From the NCBI GenBank assembly GCA_034439915.1, contig JAWXBI010000243.1, positions 1 through 22,573 of the forward strand: a stretch of 22,573 nt of DNA, in the 5' to 3' direction. Shown here piece by piece: positions 14,246 to 22,354 of the stretch. The notes beneath the pieces are model-generated. The model was not told where the DNA came from. It did no database searches and worked only from the letters and a program-made list of their open reading frames with translations. Made by a program: the position numbers and the translations under genes. Position 1 is the stretch's first letter, and every line of letters begins with the position of its first letter. The stretch is from JADJLQ01 sp034439915 (GTDB lineage Bacteria; Bacteroidota; Bacteroidia; Chitinophagales; Saprospiraceae).

Positions 14246-15583
14246 TCATTTTTTATTCATTTCCATATAATCGATCACCAGGTTAGACAATGCATTCACA
14301 CCTGTTTTAAAACCACTGTTGTCGATAATAAATTCAGGAGTATGGTGTGGTGCAGAAGTTTTGACATCTTTCCCTCTAGGCAGGCCACCGATATAAAAAT
14401 AGAATCCTGGTACTTTTTCTGCAAAAAATGAAAAATCTTCAGAACCCGTTTCTGCCGGTATGAGGATCACATTTTCTTTTCCTGCCGATTTTTCCAGAGT
14501 GGGCAACATAGCATGGGTTAAGTTTATATTATTGGAGGTCACCGGATAATGAATGGAATAGGGTAGTTCTACGATGGCCCTGGCTCCTGCAGCTTCAGCC
14601 GTTTTTTCAGTTATTTGCCGGATACGATTATGCACCAGTGTTTCGTCCTCGTTGCTAAAAGTCCTTACTGTACCGAGCATCTCTACTTGTTCAGAAATAA
14701 TGTTTGATCGGTTACCTCCATGAATAGATCCTATGGTGACCACTGCAGCATTATTCGTGATATTGAGGTTTCGGCTGACTATAGTCTGCAAACTGTTGAT
14801 GATCTGGGCCGAAACAACGATTGGATCCACCGATGACCATGGCTCCGCTCCATGAGAAGGTTTGCCGACTACGGTGATTTTCATATCGCTCACGCCTGCA
14901 AACATCCCGCCAGGCCGGTAGGTTATTTTACCAACTTCTAACTGAGCATTCATGTGAAGCCCAAAAATCACGTCTACTTTTGGGTTTTCCAGGACACCTT
15001 CTTTTACCATAAGTTCTGCACCTCCTTCTTCTCCTTTGGGGGCCCCTTCTTCTGCTGGTTGAAAAATAAATTTTACGGTCCCTTGTAAGTCATTTTTCAT
15101 GCTGCTCAGGATCTCAGCAACGCCCATAAGGATGGCTACGTGGGCATCGTGGCCGCAGGCATGCATGACGTTTGTTTCTTGTCCATTGTACATGGCTTTG
15201 ACTTTTGAGGCAAAAGGGAGGCCGGTTTTTTCCAAGACCGGCAAGGCATCCATATCGGCCCTTAAGGCGACTACCGGTCCAGGTTTGGCTCCTTTTAAAA
15301 CGCCTATTACGCCTGTTATAGCTATTCCGGTGGTAACTTCAATACCGAGGGATTTCAGATGTTTAGCCACCAGGGCTGCTGTCCGGGTTTCGCGGTTTCC
15401 CAACTCAGGATGTTGGTGTATATCCTGTCTCCACGCGATCACTTTGGATTCTATTTTATCTGCACCCATACTAATGATCCTGCCCAGGTCATTTTTTTGT
15501 GCTGAAGAGAAAGGGCACAAGCTGGTCATTAAAATCAAAACGATTAAGCAAGGTTTGTCAGAGATAAATTGGGTTTTAAGCAT
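14246..15583 (-). CDS. Secreted M20-family amidohydrolase (M20D, IAA-amino-acid hydrolase-like)
   Basis: The 445-residue protein has a signal peptide (about 1-28, ...PFSSAQ). The zinc-dependent amidohydrolase core shows LRADMDALPVLEKTGLPF (108-124), HACGHDAHVAILMG (141-154) with metal ligands C143 and H145, the catalytic pair E178-E179 in FQPAEEG, H210 in GLHMN, and a late HHTPEF stretch giving the last ligand. The inserted dimerisation domain runs about 225-340. Family members cleave N-acyl or N-aminoacyl amides such as hippurate or indole-acetyl amino acids. Substrate here is unknown. Secretion suggests scavenging of amides in the periplasm. It stands alone, divergent from the SMP-30-like gene. 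Confidence 0.92.
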   Translation of the reverse strand: MLKTQFISDKPCLIVLILMTSLCPFSSAQKNDLGRIISMGADKIESKVIAWRQDIHQHPELGNRETRTAALVAKHLKSLGIEVTTGIAITGVIGVLKGAKPGPVVALRADMDALPVLEKTGLPFASKVKAMYNGQETNVMHACGHDAHVAILMGVAEILSSMKNDLQGTVKFIFQPAEEGAPKGEEGGAELMVKEGVLENPKVDVIFGLHMNAQLEVGKITYRPGGMFAGVSDMKITVVGKPSHGAEPWSSVDPIVVSAQIINSLQTIVSRNLNITNNAAVVTIGSIHGGNRSNIISEQVEMLGTVRTFSNEDETLVHNRIRQITEKTAEAAGARAIVELPYSIHYPVTSNNINLTHAMLPTLEKSAGKENVILIPAETGSEDFSFFAEKVPGFYFYIGGLPRGKDVKTSAPHHTPEFIIDNSGFKTGVNALSNLVIDYMEMNKK

Positions 15584-15795
15584 AAAAAGGATTGTTTTCA
15601 GAATTTTTAAAATATATGGTCATTGCCTAAAATGGGCTAGTGGCCGACTAAACTACAACTAAATGCAGAAAAATCCTTTCATCATCGCCTGAGCAGTATA
15701 GGCTACAATGGACAATCTGATCATAAGCTGAATCACTAAACCAATTCTTGAGTTTCCTTTTTAAATGGTCCATTCCGACGACTATTTATATTCTG

Positions 15796-15803
15796 TACCT
15801 TTG
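15796..15803 (+). promoter_or_regulatory. Candidate -7 promoter box for SMP-30-like gene
   Basis: TACCTTTG followed by CAAAA matches the Bacteroidota -7 consensus and lies 54 bp before the ATG at 15858. A matching TTG at -33 is not evident. Confidence 0.45.
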
Positions 15804-15857
15804 CAAAACCTTGGCCTGATAAACGGTCCGGTTTTACCGTTGATTTAATTTAAAATA

Positions 15858-16769
15858 ATGAAACCGTTGATACTTAATCACCTTTTTATAATTGCGTTGG
15901 CAATGACTACTTTTTTAGAATCCGGACACGCTCAAGATAAATTTATTCCTGAGTCATTCACCCCTGTCAATAGTTTTACCTCCGGTGCGGAAGGGCCGGC
16001 AGTGGATAAAGATGGAAATGTCTATGCGGTGAATTATGAAAAGCAGGGTACCATTGGTAAAATTACTGCCGCAGGCACTGCCAGCCTGTTTATAGAATTG
16101 CCGAACGGCAGTATTGGTAATGGGATCCGGTTCAACAGTCATGGGGACATGATGATTGCCGACTATACCAATCATAATATCTTAAAAATCAATATGGCCA
16201 CCAAACAGCTCACCGTTTTTGCCCATGAGCCTGGTATGAACCAACCTAATGATATTGCCATAGACAGCAGGGATCGTCTATATGCCAGCGATCCCAACTG
16301 GAAAGCGAGCACGGGCAACTTATGGCGCATTGATCCTGACGGTAAGGTCACTCTATTGGAAAAAGGAATGGGTACTGCTAACGGTGTCGAAGTCAGCCCC
16401 GACGAAAAAACACTTTATGTCAATGAGTCTGCACAGCGCAAGGTCTGGGCCTATGATTTATCAAAAAAAGGAGAGATCAGCAACAAACGTTTACTCATCG
16501 AATTTCCCGACTTTGGTATGGATGGCATGCGTTGCGACCAAAAAGGTAATTTGTACATAACCCGGCATGGAAAGGGGACAATAGCCATCGTTTCGCCGGA
16601 GGGTAAGTTGACGAAAGAAATCACTTTGGGAGGTAAAAAGCCAAGCAATATTGCTTTTGGTGGTAATGACGGAAAACGTATTTACATCACCTTGCAGGAT
16701 ACTAAAAATATTGAAACGGTCCTTGTGGAAAACGCTGGACGAGAGTGGATGATGGGGATGAAAAAATAG
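15858..16769 (+). CDS. Secreted SMP-30/gluconolactonase-like beta-propeller
   Basis: The 303-residue protein has a signal peptide (1-25, ...ESGHAQ). A six-bladed propeller of the SMP-30/gluconolactonase/LRE type follows, with the four metal ligands recognisable: E45 in GAEGPAVD, N131 in NQPNDIAID, N175 in TANGVEVS and D222 in FGMDGMRCD. Family enzymes hydrolyse sugar lactones (gluconolactone, pentonolactones) or related esters; all key residues are present, so it is probably active. Signal peptide and phylum suggest the periplasm. The gene has its own upstream -7-like box. The ceramidase-like gene follows after 225 bp on the same strand, too far for certain cotranscription. Confidence 0.9.
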   Translation: MKPLILNHLFIIALAMTTFLESGHAQDKFIPESFTPVNSFTSGAEGPAVDKDGNVYAVNYEKQGTIGKITAAGTASLFIELPNGSIGNGIRFNSHGDMMIADYTNHNILKINMATKQLTVFAHEPGMNQPNDIAIDSRDRLYASDPNWKASTGNLWRIDPDGKVTLLEKGMGTANGVEVSPDEKTLYVNESAQRKVWAYDLSKKGEISNKRLLIEFPDFGMDGMRCDQKGNLYITRHGKGTIAIVSPEGKLTKEITLGGKKPSNIAFGGNDGKRIYITLQDTKNIETVLVENAGREWMMGMKK

Positions 16770-16881
16770 GGGTTGTCAGGTATTAGTTGAAACTCACCCC
16801 CATACCCTTCTCTTTTAAAATGCCATTTGGAGGATTTTAGAAAGGTTTTCAAAAAGAGCGAGGAATGAGCGGGGGGAATAG

Positions 16882-16897
16882 AGCCGAGGCATCGGCT
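16882..16897. repeat. Small hairpin between SMP-30-like and ceramidase-like genes
   Basis: AGCCGA (16882-16887) and TCGGCT (16892-16897) form a perfect 6-bp stem with a 4-base loop, followed by TTG. It resembles the mini-hairpins inside the 11320-11450 element. It could be a weak terminator for the upstream gene, 113 bp after its stop, but lacks a T-run. Confidence 0.3.
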
Positions 16898-16994
16898 TTG
16901 CTAAAAGTTTATTCCATCCACTTGCTGAATAGAAGGGATTAACTCTATAATTTTACCAAAACCCCAAGCAAGAAGTAATCCTTATCCAAACTAT

Positions 16995-18353
16995 ATGAAG
17001 ACAATTATCCTAAAACAAACTTTGAATTTACTGTTTGTTTTTCCAGTTCTGTTGACCACCATAAACTCATTTGCACAATCGCAAACCGGATTCAGGGCTG
17101 CCGTGGTTAAAATAAATATCACCCCGGATCAACCCAAACAACTATTGGGATATGGAGCCAGGGTATCCACCGGGGTTCAGGACAGCATCTATCACCGCAT
17201 TGTAGTTCTGGATGATGGGCTTACCCAGTTTTTCCTGGTCTCCACTGAAATCTGCCTGATGTCCCCTTCAGAATATGATCATGTTGCTTCTATGCTTCAA
17301 AAAAAATTAGGTATCCAACCGGTCAATTTCTGGTGGACTGTAACGCATACCCATTCGGCACCGGAAATTGGAGTACCCGGATTGGCGGAGGTATTCCTGG
17401 GTGACCGGTATAAACATGCTGTCGATACGGCCTATACCGCTTTTGTTGAAAAAACCCTGATCGATGGGATAGAACAGGCGCGCAGAAAACTTGCACCGGC
17501 CAGATTGGGAGTAGGGTGGGGACATTCACAAGCTAATATCAATAGAAGAGCGTTAGATATAGATGGCAAAGCTTCCCTCGGACTCAACCCGGATGGGCCG
17601 GTAGACCGGCGATTGGGTCTCATCCGCCTCGAAAAACTAGATAAAACTCCGATAGCCCTCCTGATAAATTATCCCATTCATGGCACGGTACTGGGGCAAC
17701 AAAATGTGATGATCAGCGGGGATGTCACGGGCGTAGTGTCTGATTATATAGAACAACAAACCGGGGTACCTGCACTATTTATAAATGGGGCGGCAGGCAA
17801 CCTTGCCCCGATTTACAGTGTCTATCCAAATGCCCGGGCAGGTCACCTGAGCCAGTTCAGGGTTTTGTTGGGCGATAAAATATTGGATGCTAACAAAAGA
17901 ATAGGGTATACCATGGATACTGTAAAAATAGTTACCAGTTTAATGACGGTTGAAAGTCCACGTAAGGCCGAGTTAGGCTGGCCTTCCTACCTGGGCTCTT
18001 ATACCCGCACGGAAAAAAACGGCGATCATCTGGTCAGATTGCCAGTACGTTTTCTAAAGCTCAATGAAGACATCGCTATCTGGTCCGCTCCTTTGGAGTT
18101 ATTTTGTGAAATTTCGAATGAAGTGCGCGATCGCTCACCTTTTCCATTTACTTTTTATTATGGATACACCAATGGCTGGCTGGGTTATTTGCCGGCAGAG
18201 CATGAATGGAAACATGGAGGTTATGAAGTGGATGTGGTCTGTCCGTTTACGCCTGCGATGCCGGGTAGATTGACAGAGGCGGTGATCAACTACCTTCAAA
18301 GTGAACTCCGGAGTGCTGGCTCAACTCGAATTATTTCCGGAAAAATCCCATAA
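16995..18353 (+). CDS. Secreted neutral/alkaline ceramidase-like protein
   Basis: The 452-residue protein has a signal peptide (1-27, ...NSFAQ). Its fold is that of the neutral/alkaline non-lysosomal ceramidase N-terminal domain. Motifs seen are VTHTHSAPE (116-124) with zinc-type histidines H118/H120, YPIHGTVLG with H229, SGD at 241-243 before a helix, and INGAAGNLAP (263-272). True neutral ceramidases are about 650-700 residues with a C-terminal immunoglobulin-like domain; this one stops after the catalytic domain, a short form common in Bacteroidota whose substrate is not proven. It may hydrolyse sphingolipid amides or another amide/ester in the periplasm. It is convergent with the alpha/beta hydrolase gene, 46 bp apart. 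Confidence 0.88.
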   Translation: MKTIILKQTLNLLFVFPVLLTTINSFAQSQTGFRAAVVKINITPDQPKQLLGYGARVSTGVQDSIYHRIVVLDDGLTQFFLVSTEICLMSPSEYDHVASMLQKKLGIQPVNFWWTVTHTHSAPEIGVPGLAEVFLGDRYKHAVDTAYTAFVEKTLIDGIEQARRKLAPARLGVGWGHSQANINRRALDIDGKASLGLNPDGPVDRRLGLIRLEKLDKTPIALLINYPIHGTVLGQQNVMISGDVTGVVSDYIEQQTGVPALFINGAAGNLAPIYSVYPNARAGHLSQFRVLLGDKILDANKRIGYTMDTVKIVTSLMTVESPRKAELGWPSYLGSYTRTEKNGDHLVRLPVRFLKLNEDIAIWSAPLELFCEISNEVRDRSPFPFTFYYGYTNGWLGYLPAEHEWKHGGYEVDVVCPFTPAMPGRLTEAVINYLQSELRSAGSTRIISGKIP

Positions 18354-18399
18354 CAGGACTATAAATTAATATCCTGGATGTTAAGTCGTTTTACAGAAA

Positions 18400-19509
18400 T
18401 TACTTTTGTGCTCCACTAGTTGTATCGGCAAGTAAAATTGTTCCATTTAATACATCACTTTTCAAAACGTCCAGCATTTTTTCCGGCTCTTCAAGCATGG
18501 GACTATGAGCCGATAAATCAAAAGTATAAAAGCCTTTCCTTGGGGCCTCTATTTTCTCGAAAAATTCCCTGGCCAATGGATAGGACACGGTGTAATCATA
18601 TATTCCATGGAAAAAATAAACCGGAATATCAACCTGGGTTACCTTTGAGGTCAGATCGGTAGCCAGATTAGTTTTCCACAACGTGCTGACTCCGGTTCGG
18701 GATTTGGCTCGCCATAAATTTATCTTTTCGCTTAAAGTATATTCCCGGAACATTAGTGAGGGTAAAAATATACCGGTGATCACCGATTTCATTTTTCGTG
18801 TGGTACCTATGCCCAGGCTATGCATAGCCCCGTCACGCAAAGCGAGATAGTGGTCTGGTGTACCAACCGCTAAACTAACCGGGACAGCTTCCAATTTTCT
18901 AATCATTTTTTGATTCCCCATGCTTTTGTACTGGTTAAGCATGTATTCATAAGCAAGTAGTTCGGATTTGAGTTGCTGAGACATCTGGGCCATACCCAGA
19001 TAGGCATGGTATAGTTCAGGTGCCTGTTCGGCCACCTGGATACCTGTGAAAGTACCCCCGGAATGCCCCAGCAGATAAATCTTGTCTTTGCCAAACCGCT
19101 TGATGAGGTAATGGGTGACTGCTTTGGTATCGGATATTAATTGTTCCGTGGTAATCGACTCCATATCCATGTTGGAATGATAAGAGAGTCCCGAACCCCG
19201 TTGTTCCCACCATACGACAGTAAACTCGTTTTCAAGACCGGTCGGGTATCTTTGAGTGAAAAAATATTCTGGCATTCCTCCATGCAGGTATAGTAATACC
19301 GGATTCCCGGCATCCTTGCTCTTTATAAACATACCTTGCTTTAGACCATTGATATCAATAAATATCTTTTCTGAGATGCTGCCAGGCAATATTTGTCTGT
19401 TTTCATCGGTAAAGGGTAAGGCTTTTCCCGGGCTCATTACCCATAACCAACCCAAAAGGAAAACAAGGATGACCAATATGATTAATAGTAATAATGACAT
19501 CATTCTCAT
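18400..19509 (-). CDS. Membrane-anchored alpha/beta hydrolase (proline iminopeptidase-like)
   Basis: Up to 369 residues, with an N-terminal membrane anchor (about 5-24) followed by an alpha/beta hydrolase fold. The oxyanion strand is LYLHGGMP (73-80), the signature WWEQRGSGLSY spans 100-110 as in proline iminopeptidases, and the nucleophile is S150 in LLGHSGGTF. A late Asp (FFHGIYDYTVSY) and His (LSAHSPMLEEP) complete the triad. Substrate is unknown; peptides or esters at the cell envelope are likely. The gene starts 6 bp after the flavodoxin stop, so both are one operon. An AAAGGA (19514-19509) is well spaced from the third codon, ATG 19503, making that a likely true start two residues shorter. 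Confidence 0.88.
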   Translation of the reverse strand: MRMMSLLLLIILVILVFLLGWLWVMSPGKALPFTDENRQILPGSISEKIFIDINGLKQGMFIKSKDAGNPVLLYLHGGMPEYFFTQRYPTGLENEFTVVWWEQRGSGLSYHSNMDMESITTEQLISDTKAVTHYLIKRFGKDKIYLLGHSGGTFTGIQVAEQAPELYHAYLGMAQMSQQLKSELLAYEYMLNQYKSMGNQKMIRKLEAVPVSLAVGTPDHYLALRDGAMHSLGIGTTRKMKSVITGIFLPSLMFREYTLSEKINLWRAKSRTGVSTLWKTNLATDLTSKVTQVDIPVYFFHGIYDYTVSYPLAREFFEKIEAPRKGFYTFDLSAHSPMLEEPEKMLDVLKSDVLNGTILLADTTSGAQK

Positions 19510-19515
19510 CCTTTA

Positions 19516-20043
19516 TCATTTTATGATTGTCCCCCGCAAGGTCTTCATGATGGCATCCGTTAGGTTTGATAGGTCTCGCTCGGTTAATTGATAGGCTGCG
19601 GTGTCCTTGCGTTCTGGTTTAGGTGATCTGGGCAATAAATCAGCAATGTGTAAATCGATAAGTGCTTTTGGATCCCTCCCCATTCGTTTTTTTAATTCAT
19701 TGGCCAGCTTAGGGTTGCCGCCGTCGGCCCCACCGCTAATCGAAATAAAGACATAAGGAGTTGGTATAGTCTTATAATAATTGAAATAGGACCGAAGGGG
19801 AGTAGCTACTTGCCCAAACCAAACGGGTGCAAAGAATAGGATCAGATCGGATCCTTCTGTTTTATCCGGAGGTGACTGCACCGGAGGAGTCCGGTTAAAC
19901 AAAAGATCAATAAAAATGGTGGTCATTTTCCGGGGTTTAGGTTCGATTATTTTAAGATGTTCTGCTCCTAGGGCTGATGCTAGACTGGAGGCTAACCGAT
20001 CATTATTGCCGGTAAATGAGTATGAAATTACATTGATTTTCAT
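19516..20043 (-). CDS. Flavodoxin-like protein
   Basis: The 175-residue protein has a flavodoxin fold. The FMN phosphate loop is SYSFTGNNDRLA (7-18, with S9-x-T11-G12-N13), and FAPVWFGQVATPLRSYF (71-87) gives the second flavin-contact region, as in the WrbA/menaquinone-type and putative NADPH-flavodoxin families. The C-terminal part (RKDTAAYQLTERDLSNLTDAIMKTLRG) resembles other flavodoxin-family proteins of Bacteroidota. It may carry electrons or reduce quinones in the cytoplasm. It is first in an operon with the alpha/beta hydrolase. Only 7 bp separate its ATG from a 175-bp heptamer repeat array, so its leader or promoter region is made of repeats. Confidence 0.83.
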   Translation of the reverse strand: MKINVISYSFTGNNDRLASSLASALGAEHLKIIEPKPRKMTTIFIDLLFNRTPPVQSPPDKTEGSDLILFFAPVWFGQVATPLRSYFNYYKTIPTPYVFISISGGADGGNPKLANELKKRMGRDPKALIDLHIADLLPRSPKPERKDTAAYQLTERDLSNLTDAIMKTLRGTIIK

Positions 20044-20050
20044 GGTGGTT

Positions 20051-20225
20051 AGGTAAGAGGTAAGAGGTATCAGGTAAGAGGTATCAGGTAAGAGGTATCA
20101 GGTAAGAGGTATCAGGTTTCAGGTAAGAGGTATCAGGTAAGAGGTTTCAGGTAAGAGGTATCAGGTAAGAGGTTTCAGGTTTCAGGTAAGAGGTATCAGG
20201 TTTCATGTAAGAGGTATCAGGTATC
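20051..20225. repeat. Array of 25 heptanucleotide repeats (AGGTNNN)
   Basis: Exactly 25 contiguous 7-bp units, plus a partial AGGTT (20226-20230). Only three words are used: AGGTAAG, AGGTATC and AGGTTTC, with one variant ATGTAAG at 20205. AGGTAAG mostly alternates with one of the other two, giving a 14-bp higher-order period. The array ends 7 bp before the start codon of the minus-strand flavodoxin gene, so its transcript would begin with repeats of the form CTTACCT/GATACCT/GAAACCT if the promoter is further upstream. Short tandem heptamers are known in cyanobacteria and appear in some Bacteroidota. Copy number could change by strand slippage. Confidence 0.9.
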
Positions 20226-20846
20226 AGGTTGTTGACTTTTCTTCATTTTTAGTATAGCGGCTAATACGATGACCCATAGCAATAGTAATACAATTTTTTT
20301 ATTGGGTTAATGACCTCGATCATCAATATGTCTGACTTGTATTGGATAGGGTTTTGCCAGAGCAATGGAATGAGATATACCAATTCCGGGTTGGACGACC
20401 AATAAATGCAGGGAAAATCCGGATTGAAGGTTATTGGTTATGCTTCAATAATTTGTTTCAGAGCTATCCAAAGCTCATGGCCAAATTATTTGCGAAAAAT
20501 TCCGGTATGCCCTGGTTTATGAAGGGTGTATTGCGTTACGACCAGTTTTAATAGTTGAGAGGGTGTATTGGGAAAAAATTCCAGCATCAGCGGCGCTTGC
20601 AATACTCGTCCTAAGTATGAATACAATGCAATGTAAAATTTGTTTGATTTTCTAAGTCTTCTAACGATACCTTGATGTCCACACCTTCTGTCATCGGAAT
20701 AAAATTAGAGGATTAAAATATTTTTTACAGGTATACCCTTGATGGAATATTGACTCTCTATAATTAATACGTTACTCCCTGTCACAAACATAAGTAATCT
20801 TAGTTATGACTTCAATAACCTACACCTGCCGGTCTGTTACCATAAC
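20226..20846. other. Gene-poor spacer
   Basis: No gene is firmly supported. A 69-codon frame from TTG 20342 to TAA 20551 (+) ends in a basic, aromatic stretch (AKNSGMPWFMKGVLRYDQF) that reads somewhat protein-like, but it has no known motif and no ribosome-binding site. It could be a remnant of a lost gene. The rest is AT-rich and featureless. Confidence 0.4.
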
Positions 20847-21367
20847 TTATAAATTTGCGATACGATTTAATTTATAGGACGGCAAAAGCTCATCCAGTCC
20901 TTCTATAGCCAGGGACAGCCCTTCTTTAAAACCCATTTGGAAGGTTGCTTCCAGTTGGGCCAGATCACCGTAGGTAATGTTGATCTCCACCAGGGTATAT
21001 ATTCCCTGTGGGTTAAAACTTACTTCCCAAACGGATTGCGGCAAAGCTTTATTGATGTTTCCTTCGGCATCTGCAAAGGCATCCAGTCCCGTGATTTTTT
21101 TTGAACCTGGATGTCTTTAAAATCGGCCCAGGCCCAATGTTCCTGTCCTTCGGGGCCCACCATGGCATAATGCCAGTGGCCACCTTCCCGGAAGTCCATG
21201 GTTTTAGTCCTGGCTTTCCAGGGCTTTGGAGCCCACCATTGATCCAGGATCTCGCTTTTGGTATAAGCATCCCAGACCAACGTACGTGCTGCTGCAAATG
21301 GTCTTTTTACAGTGATGGTATTATTTTCTTTAATGACAGTAAAATCAATGGCCAGAGGATGACTCAT
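20847..21367 (-). pseudogene. SRPBCC/AHSA1-family protein, frameshifted in a poly-A run
   Basis: The N-terminal frame (from ATG 21367) reads as an AHSA1-type SRPBCC protein: TVKRPFAAARTLVWDAYTKSEILDQWWAPKPW (19-50) and DFREGGHWHYAMVGPEG (58-74). After ADFKDIQVQKK (81-91) it meets eight A's (21102-21095) and drifts into nonsense. One extra A restores Q-K-K-I-T-G-L-D-A-F-A-D-A-E-G and joins the second frame, ending GFKEGLSLAIEGLDELLPSYKL at 20847. The repaired protein would be about 173 residues, normal for the family. It overlaps the ArsR gene by 4 bp (ATGA) and is the usual partner of this ArsR type. A sequencing error, a real inactivation and slippage-dependent expression are all possible. 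Confidence 0.85.
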
Positions 21368-21684
21368 TTTTTATTGTTTTTTATGGTGAATAATATTTGA
21401 TCCAATTGATTGAACCGGCTTTCCCAGTTCTTTCTGATTTGTTCCAGCCAGTTATCGATTTCTTTTATTTTGTTGATTTCAAGTTGATAATAAATTTCCC
21501 GTCCGGTATGTTCCTGTTTAAGGAGCTGGCATTCTGTCAGAATGCGAAGGTGCTTGGAAACGGCTTGGCGGGTAATATCAAAGTGTTCAGCAAGCGCATT
21601 GGGTGTCATCGCGGAGACAGCCAATAAGGTGACAATGGCCCGTCTTGTTGGATCGGCGATGGCCTGGAATATATCTCTCCTCAT
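21364..21684 (-). CDS. ArsR-family HTH repressor (SRPBCC-linked type)
   Basis: The 106-residue winged-helix protein begins MRRDIFQAIADPTRRAIVTLLA, the classic ArsR start. Its helix-turn-helix is NALAEHFDITRQAVSKHLRIL (29-49), and the wing is HTGREIYYQLE (59-69). The metal-binding ELCVCD motif of ArsR proper is absent, so it is not an arsenic sensor. It is of the type commonly encoded beside AHSA1/SRPBCC proteins, which may supply or bind the effector. Its gene starts 1 bp after the stop of the DHFR-like gene and overlaps the SRPBCC gene by 4 bp. The perfect palindrome in the operon promoter (22293-22308) is the probable binding site, implying autorepression. Confidence 0.92.
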   Translation of the reverse strand: MRRDIFQAIADPTRRAIVTLLAVSAMTPNALAEHFDITRQAVSKHLRILTECQLLKQEHTGREIYYQLEINKIKEIDNWLEQIRKNWESRFNQLDQILFTIKNNKK

Positions 21685-21685
21685 T

Positions 21686-22246
21686 TTAATGGGGAATATA
21701 GATTAGGACAATAACTCCGCAATCAAATGATTTGGAAGTTATGAGTATATAGTTTTGTTTTTCGGTTAATTCCTGAAAAATGGGCATACCTTTTCCAATC
21801 GCAGCTGGATTGATAAATAAATGAAATTCATCAATCAGGTTTTCTTTTATCAGAGAAGCGACTAAACGGCCCCCTCCGTAAACAATCATATCGCCGCCCT
21901 CTTTCTGTTTCAGGGCATTTATTTCTTCGACCAGATCTCCACGGGCTATGTAAGTCCTCTCCCATTCCGGGTTGGTCAAAGATTTAGAGAATACCACTTT
22001 TGGTGTCTCCACCATTTTTTTTGCACCTTCCAACGGCTCAGACTGGTCTAAACCTTCGGTCCAATGTGGGATAAAGCCCTGAGCCAGGTTTTTTCCGAGT
22101 ATAATGGTGTCTACCGGATCTGTCAGTTTAGTGACATAGTCTTTGAGGTCATCCGACCAGTGGAGGTTCATCCAATCCATTTCTCCATGGGGGCCGGCGA
22201 TGAAGCCGTCCAGGGTCATTTGCATCTGTAATTTTAATTTACGCAT
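21686..22246 (-). CDS. Dihydrofolate-reductase-family (RibD C-terminal-like) reductase
   Basis: The 186-residue protein of the DHFR/RibD-C superfamily shows the N-terminal MTLDGFIAG (10-18), TIILGKNLAQGF (47-58), GGDMIVYGGGRL (117-128; NADPH diphosphate loop) and DEFHLFINPAAIGKGMPIF (139-157). These YyaP/YwjB-like proteins are NADPH-dependent reductases of unproven substrate, distinct from FolA. It is the first gene of an operon with an ArsR regulator and an SRPBCC protein, a set frequently found together. Its promoter has the candidate ArsR operator built into it. No ribosome-binding site is evident. Confidence 0.92.
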   Translation of the reverse strand: MRKLKLQMQMTLDGFIAGPHGEMDWMNLHWSDDLKDYVTKLTDPVDTIILGKNLAQGFIPHWTEGLDQSEPLEGAKKMVETPKVVFSKSLTNPEWERTYIARGDLVEEINALKQKEGGDMIVYGGGRLVASLIKENLIDEFHLFINPAAIGKGMPIFQELTEKQNYILITSKSFDCGVIVLIYIPH

Positions 22247-22281
22247 TTGGGGTTAAATTTTATTAAGCAATTACTTGGTTG

Positions 22282-22313
22282 TAAACATAAGAGCAACTGA
22301 TCAGTTGCGCAAA
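22282..22313 (-). promoter_or_regulatory. Candidate operon promoter with -33 and -7 boxes
   Basis: On the minus strand TTTG (22313-22310) is followed after 20 bases by TATGTTTA (22289-22282), one base off the TAnnTTTG -7 consensus, 35 bp before the start codon at 22246. The spacing fits Bacteroidota sigma factor promoters. Confidence 0.55.
22293..22308. promoter_or_regulatory. Perfect 16-bp palindrome, candidate ArsR operator
   Basis: GCAACTGATCAGTTGC is a perfect dyad lying entirely in the spacer between the -33 and -7 boxes. A dimeric ArsR protein bound here would block RNA polymerase. This is inference from position, symmetry and the repressor encoded in the same operon. Confidence 0.65.
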
Positions 22314-22354
22314 TTATTTTTCACTTTTTTTATATTGTTCAAGTTGACCTCACG

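Noticed and set aside
13421..20043. A joint catabolic cluster of amidohydrolase, SMP-30, ceramidase and alpha/beta hydrolase
   Set aside because: Genes are on different strands with large spacers and no transporter or regulator linking them; secretion is the only shared trait.
20051..20225. CRISPR array
   Set aside because: Units are 7 bp and contiguous with no unique spacers, and no cas gene is present.
20342..20551. Small gene of 69 codons starting at TTG
   Set aside because: No motif, no upstream signal and an isolated position; at most a remnant, so not listed as a gene.
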